Numbered from the stretch's first letter, positions 27,357 through 36,718 are shown. The stretch is 64,000 nt of DNA from Bergeyella porcorum (GCF_042427575.1 NZ_JBHMFD010000013.1:186001-250000), one strand, 5' to 3'. Numbers and translations are program-made. The notes: generated from the sequence alone by a model not told the origin.

Positions 27357-28595
27357 ATGAAAATTTTTAAATTCGGGGGAGCCTCTGTGAAAGATGCGGA
27401 GAGTGTGAAGAATGTGGCTAAAGTGCTGCAAAGCCAAGGTTTTGAAGAATGTTTGCTGGTAGTATCTGCAATGGGAAAAACCACCAATGCACTAGAAAAA
27501 GTAGTTGCCTATTACTTTGATGAGGGAGATTATAACCAAGAAATAAGAATCATTAAGCAGAAGCATATTGAGATTGCTCAGAACCTTTTTGAGGCACAGC
27601 ATACCGTGTTTGATGAAATTTCTTTATTTTTTGATGATATAGAATCTTTCCTTAGACGAAATAAATCGCCTAATTATAATTTTGTTTACGACCAAGTGGT
27701 AAGCTGTGGAGAGATGATTTCCTCCAAAATATTGAGCGAATACCTCCGTTCAGTAGGGTATGATAATGATTGGTTGGATGCTAGAGATTACATTAAAACC
27801 GATAATACTTACCGTGAAGGGGTGGTCAATTGGGAAGAGACGGAAAAAAATATTGCTACCTTAGATAAAAATAAAAGTTTTGTTACCCAAGGGTTTATAG
27901 GGTCTGATGAGAATAATTTTACCGTTACTTTAGGCAGGGAAGGGTCAGACTATTCTGCGGCAATCTTTGCCTATGGATTAGATGCTAAGGCAATGACCAT
28001 CTGGAAGGATGTTCCTGGAGTGATGACGGGCGACCCGCGTAAATTTGACAATGTAAGTTTGCTTTCTCATATTTCTTATGAAGAGGCTATTGAAATGGCT
28101 TACTATGGAGCCTCTGTTATTCACCCTAAGACATTGCAACCTTTGAAACAGAAGCATATTCCGTTCTATGTTAAATCATTCTTAGAGCCAGAAAATGCGG
28201 GGACCAAAGTGGGGGTTTCAGATGAAAATCAGCAGATAGAAAGTTATATTCTGAAAGAAAATCAGGTGCTGATGCGTATTGCTACAAGGGATTTCTCTTT
28301 CATTGCAGAAGAGCATCTTAGTGTGATATTTAAAGCATTGGCAAAGCATCAGATTAAAATTTCCTTGATGCAAAACTCTGCCATATCCTTAGCATTGTGC
28401 TTGGAAGATAAATATGGAAGAATTGATACTCTGAAAGAAGAATTAGAATCAGAGTTTAATATAGAACTGAGTAAAAATGTAGCGTTATTCACGGTAAGAA
28501 ATGCCGATGTAAGGGAGTTGAATAAGTTTTATGAGGGGAAAAATGTGCTTTTAGAGCAAATTTCTCAGAAAACCATTCAGATTGTAATCAGTTAA
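27357..28595 (+). CDS. Aspartate kinase
   Basis: A 412-aa monofunctional aspartokinase catalysing the first step of the Lys/Thr/Met pathway. The start MKIFKFGGASVKDAESVKNV contains the kinase motif KFGGASV. FTVTLGREGSDYSAAIFA and WKDVPGVMTGDPR are the other nucleotide and aspartate-binding signatures. Two ACT-type regulatory repeats occupy about residues 300-410, so feedback inhibition is likely, though the effector amino acid cannot be told. The next gene starts 11 bases after the stop, which suggests co-transcription. Confidence 0.95.
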   Translation: MKIFKFGGASVKDAESVKNVAKVLQSQGFEECLLVVSAMGKTTNALEKVVAYYFDEGDYNQEIRIIKQKHIEIAQNLFEAQHTVFDEISLFFDDIESFLRRNKSPNYNFVYDQVVSCGEMISSKILSEYLRSVGYDNDWLDARDYIKTDNTYREGVVNWEETEKNIATLDKNKSFVTQGFIGSDENNFTVTLGREGSDYSAAIFAYGLDAKAMTIWKDVPGVMTGDPRKFDNVSLLSHISYEEAIEMAYYGASVIHPKTLQPLKQKHIPFYVKSFLEPENAGTKVGVSDENQQIESYILKENQVLMRIATRDFSFIAEEHLSVIFKALAKHQIKISLMQNSAISLALCLEDKYGRIDTLKEELESEFNIELSKNVALFTVRNADVRELNKFYEGKNVLLEQISQKTIQIVIS

Positions 28596-28606
28596 ATTAG
28601 AACATT

Positions 28607-30430
28607 ATGAGTCTTATTTCAAAAGAAGATTTAATAAAGGTATCGGGACTTGGAAAAGTTGGATTTTTGAAAAATCCCATTGCCCGAGCTATTATGAAAC
28701 TCACCAAGATAGATGAGGTGAATGCCCTGTATGATAAACTGAAAGATAAGGAAGGGAAAGCGTTTTTTGATGCATTTGTCAAAGAGCGAGGGCTAAAATA
28801 TGTGGTTTTTGAAGAAGACTTAGCCAAAATTCCCAAAACGGGAGCTTTTATATTGGTTTCCAATCATCCATTAGGGGCAATAGATGGTATTCTGATGACG
28901 AAAATCCTTTCCGAAATTCGTCCAGATTTTAAGGTAATGGGCAATTTTCTTTTGGAGAAAATCAAACCAATGAAGCCTTATGTAATTGCTGTAAATCCTT
29001 TTGAAGGAAGAAAAGAGGCATACAGCAGCTCGGCAGGAATGAGAGAAACCCTGAAACACTTGCAAAATGGTGGTTGTGTAGGGATTTTTCCCGCAGGGGA
29101 AGTTTCTAACAAAAATAATGAATACAACGAGATACGGGATAAAGCGTGGGAAAAGCCAGCTTTGAAATTGATTAAAATGGCAAAAGTTCCCGTAGTGCCA
29201 ATGTATTTTCATACAAAAAATAGTAAATTATTTTATCAAGTGGCTAAGCTCCATCCAGATTTGCAAACCCTGATGCTACCTTCTGAAATGATGAAAAAAC
29301 GAGATAATCCCATCAGAATAAGAATAGGAAAACCAGTGTCTGTAAAGATGATAGGCGAGGAAGATTCCATAGAAGAATTGGGAGCAATGCTTCAGAATAA
29401 AATATGGATGCTAAAATCCTATTACGAGCGAAGAAATTCTCTGATGGACGCCCTCAATCTGCCCAATTTAAAACTCAATTTTTCTCTATCAAAAGAGGAA
29501 AATGTGGTGCAAAACATCATAGATGAAACCCCGAAGGAAGACATCGTCAAGGAAATAGAAACGCTGTATAAGCAAGATAAAATGCTGTTCAGAAATGGAA
29601 ATTATGAGGTCTTTTTTTCGGATTATGCCTCCATTCCGTCCATTATGAGAGAAATAGGAAGACAGAGAGAAATCACCTTTCGGGCTGTAGGAGAGGGGAG
29701 CAACCTTCCTTTTGATTTGGATGAGTATGATAAGCACTACCACCATTTATTCCTTTGGGATAAGGAAGCCGAAAAGTTGGCAGGAGCTTACCGAATGGCA
29801 TTAGGAAAAGAAGTGATGAAGAAATGCGGTATCGAAGGCTTCTACACCAGTTCGCTATTTGAGTTTGACCAAGAATTGCAGCCATTTTTCCGAAAAGTCA
29901 TCGAGATGGGAAGAGCATATATCTCGGCAGAATATCAGCAAAAGCCTTTGCCTTTGTTTTTGCTTTGGAAGGGAATTGTTCACGTATGTTTAAGAAATCC
30001 CGACCATAAGTTTCTGATGGGAGGCGTGAGTATCAGCAATAAGTTTTCGGAGTTTTCCAAATCTCTGATGATAGAGTTTATCCGTTCGCATTATTACGAT
30101 GCTGCCGTAGCACAATATGTACATCCTAAAAACGAATACAAAGTAAAGCTTAGAGAGCGGGATAAAAATTTATTCTTTGATGAAGTGGAGGCAGATTTGA
30201 ACAAACTAGATAAGTTGATAGACGATTTGGAGCCAGAGATGAGAATGCCAGTTTTGATAAAGAAATACATCAAGCAAAATGCAAAAGTTATCGCCTTCAA
30301 TGTAGACCCAAGCTTTAACGATGCAATAGATGGGCTAATGTACATCCGCATTAGTGAGCTACCAGAAAGCACCATTAAGCCTGTTTTGGAAGAGATGAGT
30401 GAGCAGTTAGAAAGAGAGCAAAATTCTTGA
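28607..30430 (+). CDS. Bifunctional OlsF-like acyltransferase (PlsC + GNAT)
   Basis: A 607-aa fusion. The N-terminal half is a PlsC/LPLAT-like O-acyltransferase with NHPLGAIDG (His87) and later GIFPAGEVS. The C-terminal half (about 330-590) is an OlsB/hemolysin-type N-acyltransferase with FRAVGEG, HHLFLWDKEAEKLAGAYRMALG, FYTSSLFEFD and a VIEMGRAYI motif. This layout is that of OlsF, which in other bacteria makes ornithine or related aminolipids in two acylation steps. Membrane aminolipid synthesis is therefore the likely role; the amino acid headgroup cannot be read from sequence. It follows aspartokinase by 11 bases. Confidence 0.85.
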   Translation: MSLISKEDLIKVSGLGKVGFLKNPIARAIMKLTKIDEVNALYDKLKDKEGKAFFDAFVKERGLKYVVFEEDLAKIPKTGAFILVSNHPLGAIDGILMTKILSEIRPDFKVMGNFLLEKIKPMKPYVIAVNPFEGRKEAYSSSAGMRETLKHLQNGGCVGIFPAGEVSNKNNEYNEIRDKAWEKPALKLIKMAKVPVVPMYFHTKNSKLFYQVAKLHPDLQTLMLPSEMMKKRDNPIRIRIGKPVSVKMIGEEDSIEELGAMLQNKIWMLKSYYERRNSLMDALNLPNLKLNFSLSKEENVVQNIIDETPKEDIVKEIETLYKQDKMLFRNGNYEVFFSDYASIPSIMREIGRQREITFRAVGEGSNLPFDLDEYDKHYHHLFLWDKEAEKLAGAYRMALGKEVMKKCGIEGFYTSSLFEFDQELQPFFRKVIEMGRAYISAEYQQKPLPLFLLWKGIVHVCLRNPDHKFLMGGVSISNKFSEFSKSLMIEFIRSHYYDAAVAQYVHPKNEYKVKLRERDKNLFFDEVEADLNKLDKLIDDLEPEMRMPVLIKKYIKQNAKVIAFNVDPSFNDAIDGLMYIRISELPESTIKPVLEEMSEQLEREQNS

Positions 30431-30487
30431 TTATTAGGTTTGTAATGAAGTTGTTGCACTTTTTTGTGATTCATTTCAAAATAAAAT

Positions 30488-30519
30488 TTGCATATTAAAA
30501 GAAAAGGTTGTACATTTGC
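30488..30519 (+). promoter_or_regulatory. Promoter of the tRNA-Phe pair
   Basis: TTG at 30488-30490, 20 bases, then TACATTTGC at 30511-30519, 21 bases before the first tRNA. Confidence 0.65.
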
Positions 30520-30540
30520 ACCACTGAAAAAATCAGTAAT

Positions 30541-30616
<76 letters not shown>

Positions 30617-30648
30617 AGCGTTTGGATTCATCGCTTAAAAATCCTAAT

Positions 30649-30724
<76 letters not shown>

Positions 30725-30739
30725 AGCGATAATTTTTTC

Positions 30740-30773
30740 AATCTCCTAAATGTAGTGTTTAGGGGATTTTTTT
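30740..30773 (+). terminator. Terminator after the tRNA-Phe pair
   Basis: AATCTCCTAAA and TTTAGGGGATT pair (one G-T) and are followed by a run of Ts. Confidence 0.75.
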
Positions 30774-30830
30774 ATTTTAGACTGCGATTAAATTCTCCAA
30801 TTAATCTTGAAACATCAATTCATTTTTTCA

Positions 30831-30839
30831 TAAATTTGC
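30831..30839 (+). promoter_or_regulatory. -7 box of glnS
   Basis: TAAATTTGC, with a TTG about 21 bases upstream, 21 bases before the ATG. Confidence 0.6.
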
Positions 30840-30860
30840 GTTTCAATTTATATTTCTACA

Positions 30861-32531
30861 ATGGAAGAAAAAAAATCACTCAATTTTATTGAACAAATTA
30901 TAGAAGATGACTTGGCTAATGGGCTTCCTAAAGAAGCTTTGAGATTTCGTTTTCCACCAGAGCCAAATGGCTATTTACACATAGGGCATACCAAAGCCAT
31001 CTGTATCAATTTTGGACTTGGTGAGAAGTACAATGCTCCTGTTAATCTTCGTTTTGATGATACCAATCCTGAGAAAGAAGAGCAAGAGTTTGTAGATTCC
31101 ATCAAGGAAGATGTAGCTTGGCTTGGGTTTAAATGGGACCAAGAAGTCTATGCTTCAGATTATTTCCAGCAGCTCTATGAGTGGGCAGTGCAGATGATAA
31201 AAGACGGTAAAGCTTATGTGGATGAGCAACCTTCTGAAGTGATTACCGAGCAGAGAAAAAATCCTACGGAAGACGGCATTGATAGCCCATATAGAAATCG
31301 TCCCATTGAGGAATCTTTGGAATTGTTTGAAAGAATGAAAAACGGAGAGTTTGAAGAAGGCAGTATGTCGCTCCGTGCCAAAATAGATATGACCTCTCCT
31401 AATATGAATATGAGAGACCCCGTGATGTACAGAATCCTTAAAAGACCTCATCACCGCACAGGAGAAAATTGGAAAATCTATCCGATGTACGATTGGGCTC
31501 ACGGGGAAAGTGATTATATCGAACAAATCTCTCACTCGCTTTGCTCCTTAGAGTTTGAAAACCATAGACCGCTTTACGATTGGTACTTAGACCAAGTGTA
31601 TGATAATTCCAAACTAAGAAACAAACAAAGGGAATTTGCCCGTATGAATGTTTCTTATATGATTACTTCCAAAAGAAAGCTACAACGCTTGGTACAAGAG
31701 GGCATCACCACTGGCTGGGACGACCCGCGTATGCCTACTGTATCTGGATTAAGACGCAAAGGTTATACCCCAACTGCCATTCGTAACTTCATAGACCGTG
31801 TGGGGGTTTCTAAAAGAGAAAACTTGATTGACATCCAATTGTTAGAATTCTTCGTAAGAGAAGATCTTAATAAAATTTCCAAAAGGGTAATGGCGGTGGT
31901 AGATCCTGTGAAGCTTATCATTGAGAACTATCCAGAAGGGCAAGAGGAATGGCTAGAAACAGAAAACAATCCCGAAGATGAAAATGCTGGAACAAGAAAG
32001 ATACCATTCAGCAGAGAGCTTTATATTGAAAGGGAAGATTTCAAAGAAGAAGCCAATAATAAATTTTTCCGATTGAAACTAGGGGGTGAGGTGCGTTTAA
32101 AATCAGCTTATATCATCAAAGCAGAACGCGTAGAGAAAGATGAAAACGGTAATATTACCACCATCTATGTAACTTATGATGAGAAATCTAAATCTGGAAG
32201 TGGCACCGAAGAAAGCCTTAGAAAAGTAAAAGGTACCCTGCATTGGGTTTCGGCTCTACACGCCATTCCTGTGGAGGTGAGAATTTATGACAGACTCTTC
32301 ACCGTAGAACAACCTGATGCTGAAAAAGAAGTGGATTTCTTAGAGTTCATCAACCCAGAATCTCTTAAAGTAGTGCAAGGTTTTGCAGAACCTGCCCTGA
32401 AAGATGTAGCGGTAGGAGAACCATTGCAATTCCAAAGAATAGGCTACTTTACCAAAGACCAAGACTCTACGGATAACCAATTGATATTCAATAGAACCGT
32501 AACATTAAAAGATAGCTACAAGCCAGAGTAG
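30861..32531 (+). CDS. glnS: Glutamine--tRNA ligase
   Basis: A 556-aa class Ib synthetase. HIGH is at residues 40-43 in PPEPNGYLHIGHTKA. The Gln/tRNA-binding DDTNPEKE and YDWAHGESDYIEQISHSLCSLEF follow, and the KMSKS equivalent is MITSKRKL. The C-terminal anticodon-binding beta-barrels are present (LHWVSALHAIPVEVR). Having a GlnRS means tRNA-Gln is charged directly instead of through Glu-tRNA-Gln amidation. Single gene with its own promoter and terminator. Confidence 0.98.
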   Translation: MEEKKSLNFIEQIIEDDLANGLPKEALRFRFPPEPNGYLHIGHTKAICINFGLGEKYNAPVNLRFDDTNPEKEEQEFVDSIKEDVAWLGFKWDQEVYASDYFQQLYEWAVQMIKDGKAYVDEQPSEVITEQRKNPTEDGIDSPYRNRPIEESLELFERMKNGEFEEGSMSLRAKIDMTSPNMNMRDPVMYRILKRPHHRTGENWKIYPMYDWAHGESDYIEQISHSLCSLEFENHRPLYDWYLDQVYDNSKLRNKQREFARMNVSYMITSKRKLQRLVQEGITTGWDDPRMPTVSGLRRKGYTPTAIRNFIDRVGVSKRENLIDIQLLEFFVREDLNKISKRVMAVVDPVKLIIENYPEGQEEWLETENNPEDENAGTRKIPFSRELYIEREDFKEEANNKFFRLKLGGEVRLKSAYIIKAERVEKDENGNITTIYVTYDEKSKSGSGTEESLRKVKGTLHWVSALHAIPVEVRIYDRLFTVEQPDAEKEVDFLEFINPESLKVVQGFAEPALKDVAVGEPLQFQRIGYFTKDQDSTDNQLIFNRTVTLKDSYKPE

Positions 32532-32568
32532 GGATTTAGCTAAGATCATAATAAGTAGTGTAATAGGA

Positions 32569-32597
32569 GAGTTATCCGTAAGGGTAACTCTTTGTTT
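32569..32597 (+). terminator. Terminator after glnS
   Basis: GAGTTATCC and GGGTAACTC pair around GTAA and are followed by TTTGTTT. Confidence 0.7.
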
Positions 32598-32783
32598 ATA
32601 AGAATTTTAATGGATATATGGCTCTTTTTTAGATTGAATAAAAAATAATCTGAAAGTAATAGCAAAAAAAATAATTGAGGAATCTTGTTGTTAGTTTGTT
32701 GGTAGTCAATTATTTGATGTGTTGTTTAAGGTGAAAACTCTAGCAAACTGCGATGAATACGGATGATTTTTTATGTAAAAATT

Positions 32784-32814
32784 TTGCAGATTAAAAAAAA
32801 ATGCTGTACCTTTG
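32784..32814 (+). promoter_or_regulatory. Orphan promoter upstream of the candidate small RNA
   Basis: TTG at 32784-32786, a 20-base spacer, then TACCTTTG at 32807-32814. This matches the spacing of the tRNA-Phe and dehydrogenase promoters in this window. No plus-strand gene follows. Confidence 0.6.
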
Positions 32815-32819
32815 AATCG

Positions 32820-32905
32820 CTTTCATGAGGTTAGTTATTGAAAGTAATAATTTTTTTTCATCATTTGTGTTTTTTGGGGGCGTACTTTAGTACGCCTCTT
32901 TTTAT
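32820..32905 (+). ncRNA. Candidate small RNA, about 85 nt
   Basis: Downstream of the orphan promoter the sequence can fold into a hairpin (CTTTCA 32820-32825 with TGAAAG 32839-32844), then a U-rich single-stranded stretch. It ends in the perfect stem GGCGTACT-TT-AGTACGCC (32879-32896) followed by TCTTTTTATT. The terminator faces right and its T-run is only on the plus strand, so it cannot belong to the minus-strand gene that ends here. I do not recognise the RNA family. Existence is inferred from the paired signals alone. Confidence 0.5.
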
Positions 32906-33975
32906 TGATGCAGGGGTAGATATTGGAGTTCGTATCTCAGTAATAGGTCCACAAAATAGCTGTAAGTGATGCGGCCTTCCTGCTGATTGCTTTTTAAGAA
33001 TAAATGATTGGTCATCCCAAAAAACTCTTCCCAAAAGCCTTGATGGTTCTGGTAAAACTCTTTTTCGTGCAGGCGGTCTCTTTGCATCGCAGGAGAATAG
33101 CTGTTAAGTGTTTTTTTTACAAAATCTTCATCTTCCTGTACAAGGGTTGCCAATAGATGTTTTAAAACAAAATATTCAGTACTGTATCGCAATTCTGGGT
33201 TGTCTGATTGAATACCGATTAAATAGCCTATAAAGTTGGCTTCTTGTTCCCGTACATAGCCCAGCTGGTGCGTACTTTCGTGTGCGAGGGTGAAAGGCAA
33301 ATGTACCGGTGGCAGGTGTGGATTGTATTGAGCCTCGCTGGTAAAGGGATTATAATAGCCTAAAATGCCCGTGTCACTCATAAAGCTAGAAAACAAACTT
33401 GCTTTAAAATTATTAACCTCTGTTGTCCTTTTTTTATTGAATGGAGATGGTAGAAGCGTTTGCTGATGAAGAATCTCTTGTTCTATTGCTTTGATATTTT
33501 GGATTTTAAAAACGCCATTTTCGTCTTCTTTCACTTGCGTTCGGGTGGTTTTGCATCGTTCCAAATACTTTAAAGTTAGATGTTTTACCTCTTCCGCGGA
33601 GGCATCGTAGGTGGGTAAAGCATCGGATAAAGGTTTTTGAAAATACAGCATTCCCCAAAAGATTTGATAAACGAAATAAAAAACATTGAGGAGAATAAGG
33701 CATCGCCACCAAGCCCAAGAGCGGTAGGTTTTCTTCAATGCGATGACAAGAAAAATCAAAATTACTAAAATTAAAAGGCAGTAAAATAGATCGCCTATAG
33801 ACAATGAAATTCCACTGAATAGCTTCTGATGAACCCTTTTCTGATATTCAAAAAAAGTGTCAAATCCTTGAATCACGAAAGGTATTTTCGAGAAAATAAA
33901 GAATAAAACAAATTGGGCAAGTAATCCACCTGCCCAAAATCTTTTTGTTTTATAAAACGGATGCTTAGTGTGCAT
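32902..33975 (-). CDS. DUF3810 membrane protein with HExxH motif
   Basis: A 357-aa protein with three hydrophobic segments in the first 150 residues and a soluble C-terminal half. That half contains LAHESTHQLGYVREQEANFIGY, an HExxH zinc-metallopeptidase-like motif with a downstream Glu. DUF3810 proteins are common in Bacteroidetes and uncharacterised; a membrane-bound peptidase role is an inference. The ATG at 33975 overlaps the last 11 bases of the upstream permease gene, so translation is probably coupled. A longer frame to 34047 lies wholly inside that permease gene and is not used. Confidence 0.82.
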   Translation of the reverse strand: MHTKHPFYKTKRFWAGGLLAQFVLFFIFSKIPFVIQGFDTFFEYQKRVHQKLFSGISLSIGDLFYCLLILVILIFLVIALKKTYRSWAWWRCLILLNVFYFVYQIFWGMLYFQKPLSDALPTYDASAEEVKHLTLKYLERCKTTRTQVKEDENGVFKIQNIKAIEQEILHQQTLLPSPFNKKRTTEVNNFKASLFSSFMSDTGILGYYNPFTSEAQYNPHLPPVHLPFTLAHESTHQLGYVREQEANFIGYLIGIQSDNPELRYSTEYFVLKHLLATLVQEDEDFVKKTLNSYSPAMQRDRLHEKEFYQNHQGFWEEFFGMTNHLFLKSNQQEGRITYSYFVDLLLRYELQYLPLHQ

Positions 33976-35437
33976 TGCTTGCAGATTCAGATAGAAGAAC
34001 GCCTTGTTTTTTGAGTAATTTCGGTGTAATGAATCCGTAGAACGCAATGTAAAGGAAGCAAACCACAGGTACGATGTATGAAAAATGGGTGTAAGAAATG
34101 CCCATAATGCCCTCTGGCGAGGTCAAATCGTGGTCGCAAATCCAGCCTTGTACCAGCGGAATGATGCCACCTCCTAAAATCATCATTACCAAGAAAGACG
34201 ATGCTTTACCGGTATTTTTGCCCAGACCTGCAATTGCCAAATCAAAAATCGCTGGCCACATAATAGAGCAGAATAAACCACCAGAAATGAAGAAATATTT
34301 TGCAATTTCTTTATCTGGATAGACTAAGCCTATTACCATCATCAACGCACCTGCAATACCGAAAATCATTAGCGTTTTCCCCGCATTCTTCCCGCCAAGG
34401 AAACTCATCAAGATGAAAATAAGAATCCAAATAGGGTAGATGTAGAAAGAATCTACAGATTTTCCACTAAGAATATTAGCCCCTGTAATAATACCAAAAG
34501 CCACGAATGGAATGATGAATTTCAACGCCATATTAGCTCCAGAAGAAAGGTTGAAAACATTGATGCTGCCATTCCATCTACCAATCATAAGGCTGCCCCA
34601 ATACAAAGAGATAAAAGGAGCGAGATTATGCTCTAAAACACTGCCAAACTCTTTGGTATGCAATAGGGCAGGGAGGTTGCTCACAATAGAAACTTCCACG
34701 CCTACATAGATGAAAATAGCCAGCATTCCTAATACCAATTGAGGGTATTTGAAAAGGCTGAAATGGGCTTCGTTATCATCCGTAGCATCATCGGTTTTTT
34801 CTTCTTTTGCAGGGTCTTCAATTTTGGAAACCAGCATAAATACCGCCACCAAAAGAAAAGCAATACCCAAAATAATGAAAGGCAATTTCACATCGTGAAG
34901 GTTAAGGCTGGTTTCTTCGCTTCCTGTACCAAATAGTGCTAATCCCAAAATGATAGGCCCAATAGTAGTGCCTAAAGAATTGATACCACCTGCCATTGTC
35001 AGCCGGTGAGCTCCCGTCTCAGGGCTTCCCATTTTGATAGCTAATGGATTGGCTACAATCTGCTGTACAGAAAAGCCTAACCCTACAATGAATAGAGCTG
35101 TAAGGAAAAACCAAAAGCTTCCATTATCAGCTGCTGGGATAAATAGAAATGCTCCTACTGCAGAAAGACAGAGCCCCGCAGCCAAGGTTTTTTTGTACCC
35201 AAATTTTTGTAGAATATCACTGAATAATGATATCACAAAGAAAATAACAGAGCCAAAGAAATAAGCTGCATAAAATGCCCACGCTACCAGCTGAGACTGA
35301 AGCTGGGAAAGCTCAAAGCTCTTCTTGAATACTGGGATAAGGATGTCATTACTAGCGGCTACAAATCCCCAGAAGAAAAATACCACGACTAAGGAAATAA
35401 ACTGCGACCACTTGGTTTGTTGGTTATGCTGTTCCAT
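33965..35437 (-). CDS. FucP-type sugar MFS permease
   Basis: A 490-aa permease with about 12 membrane helices. The N-terminus QFISLVVVFFFWGFVAASNDILIPVFKKSFEL is characteristic of the L-fucose/glucose-galactose:H+ symporter branch of the MFS. Later features of this branch include PLAIKMGSPETGAHRLTMAGGINSLGTTIGP and a polar loop between helices 6 and 7 (EDPAKEEKTDDATDDNE). The sugar is unknown because no catabolic genes are adjacent. I start at the ATG at 35437; a TTG at 35461 would add eight residues. It lies in the minus-strand operon after the PlsC-like gene (35-base gap). Confidence 0.88.
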   Translation of the reverse strand: MEQHNQQTKWSQFISLVVVFFFWGFVAASNDILIPVFKKSFELSQLQSQLVAWAFYAAYFFGSVIFFVISLFSDILQKFGYKKTLAAGLCLSAVGAFLFIPAADNGSFWFFLTALFIVGLGFSVQQIVANPLAIKMGSPETGAHRLTMAGGINSLGTTIGPIILGLALFGTGSEETSLNLHDVKLPFIILGIAFLLVAVFMLVSKIEDPAKEEKTDDATDDNEAHFSLFKYPQLVLGMLAIFIYVGVEVSIVSNLPALLHTKEFGSVLEHNLAPFISLYWGSLMIGRWNGSINVFNLSSGANMALKFIIPFVAFGIITGANILSGKSVDSFYIYPIWILIFILMSFLGGKNAGKTLMIFGIAGALMMVIGLVYPDKEIAKYFFISGGLFCSIMWPAIFDLAIAGLGKNTGKASSFLVMMILGGGIIPLVQGWICDHDLTSPEGIMGISYTHFSYIVPVVCFLYIAFYGFITPKLLKKQGVLLSESASNAH

Positions 35438-35472
35438 AAGATGTTTTTTTAATGAAAACAAAAATAATTAAA

Positions 35473-36207
35473 TTATAATGATGTGCAATCTTTTTTTAGA
35501 GTGATTTTTATCTGATTGTAGGCATTGCTTTTCATCGCTTCCATATCAGATTGCGGTTCCAGAATATCATTGAATACCACCGTTATTTTTCCAGGGTAGC
35601 CTTTGCTATTATCAAAGGGAAACATTTCTTTCAAACCTAAAAAAGTATAAACCGCAATGGGAAACTGATGCTGTACCGAAATCTTGAAAGCACCATCTTT
35701 AAAATTGTCCAGCACAATGGAAGTATCATCTGGTACGCCCCCTTCTGGGAAGATAACGAGGTTTTGCCCTTGTCGCATTTTTGTGGCTGCTCTTGGATAC
35801 ACACTCGCTCGGCTTTTAGGATTTTTCCTATCCACCAAAATGCAAATGCGCCTATAAATAATACCGAAAATAGGAATCTTTGCCAGTTCTGCTTTTCCAA
35901 TGAAACAGATGGGATGATGGGGATGTAGGGCACACATCATCATAATATCAATAATGGAAGTATGATTGGCAATGAAGATATATTGTTGGTTTTTATCCAA
36001 TTTTTTATCGGTTTGTTTTATCAGCTCATAGCGAAAGCCCATACCGTAAAGTAAAATCAAAGCCCAAAGGCGTATGAAAAAATAAGCGTATTTGAAATGT
36101 GTTGCCTTGATGGAAAGCAGTAAAACAGGAATACCAAGGAGAATGGTGAATACCGTTGCAAGAAGAACAAACCAAGCACGCCAAAGGTAGTTGAGAATCT
36201 TTTTCAT
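35473..36207 (-). CDS. 1-Acyl-sn-glycerol-3-phosphate acyltransferase-like protein
   Basis: A 244-aa PlsC-family protein with an N-terminal membrane segment and the acyltransferase motifs NHTSIID (His82, Asp87, HX4D) and FPEGG near residue 160. A further block, CFIGKAELAKIPIFG, lies between them. The expected reaction is acylation of lysophosphatidic acid at the inner membrane. This is the second PlsC-like domain in the window besides the OlsF-like protein. It follows the GtrA-like gene by 24 bases in one operon. Confidence 0.88.
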   Translation of the reverse strand: MKKILNYLWRAWFVLLATVFTILLGIPVLLLSIKATHFKYAYFFIRLWALILLYGMGFRYELIKQTDKKLDKNQQYIFIANHTSIIDIMMMCALHPHHPICFIGKAELAKIPIFGIIYRRICILVDRKNPKSRASVYPRAATKMRQGQNLVIFPEGGVPDDTSIVLDNFKDGAFKISVQHQFPIAVYTFLGLKEMFPFDNSKGYPGKITVVFNDILEPQSDMEAMKSNAYNQIKITLKKDCTSL

Positions 36208-36231
36208 TACAGATTAATTTTGAAATTCTGG

Positions 36232-36693
36232 CTATCCATTGAAAATAAACCTTTTCTTTACAGAATAATTGAGAATAGAAACCAAAATAATAGCAGAAAT
36301 CTTACTGAGCATCTCGGCACTGAACACGAAAAAGCCTAAATCAAAATACTCGTTTTTGAAAATCGTAAGGTAAAAAAACTGAAAAAAGACAAGGCTAAGA
36401 ATGGTAGAAAAAGCGGAAATTCCCATAAAATAAACAAACTCTCGCCTTTTAGAATGCTTTCCCCTTTGGAAAACAAACCAAATACTGAAAAAATAATTGG
36501 ACAAAATACCACACGAAGTAGAAAGAATATTGCTAAGGGGATAATGTATGCCATACCATCCCTTTTCCCACCACAAAAGTTGTGGAAGATAGACGCTGAA
36601 AAGCTTAAAACTTCCCACTTCTATCATCGCACTCAGTCCACCTGCTACAATGAACAAGAATACCTGCTTCTGTTTCAATAGTCGTTGTTTCAT
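36232..36693 (-). CDS. GtrA-family membrane protein
   Basis: A 153-aa protein with four predicted membrane helices and the GtrA hallmarks FIVAGGLSAMIEVGSFKLF at the start, NYFFSIWFVF in the middle and LNYSVKKRFIF at the end. GtrA proteins are thought to help flip or present polyprenyl-linked sugars for glycan modification. It is the first gene of the minus-strand operon, led by a clear -7 box, and is followed by lipid acyltransferase and permease genes, so an envelope role fits. Confidence 0.88.
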   Translation of the reverse strand: MKQRLLKQKQVFLFIVAGGLSAMIEVGSFKLFSVYLPQLLWWEKGWYGIHYPLSNILSTSCGILSNYFFSIWFVFQRGKHSKRREFVYFMGISAFSTILSLVFFQFFYLTIFKNEYFDLGFFVFSAEMLSKISAIILVSILNYSVKKRFIFNG

Positions 36694-36709
36694 CTTTCGT
36701 TTCTGAATG

Positions 36710-36718
36710 GCAAATATA
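36710..36718 (-). promoter_or_regulatory. -7 box of the gtrA-plsC-MFS-DUF3810 operon
   Basis: TATATTTGC on the minus strand, 16 bases before the GtrA-like ATG. Confidence 0.6.

Larger units (their letters stand above)
32532..32901. other. 370-bp gap after glnS: terminator and orphan small-RNA unit
   Basis: No open frame worth calling. The gap contains the glnS terminator (32569-32597) and, further on, a complete promoter-to-terminator unit with no coding sequence (32784-32905), described separately. The piece between them (32600-32780) is AT-rich and I see nothing recognisable in it. Confidence 0.6.
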
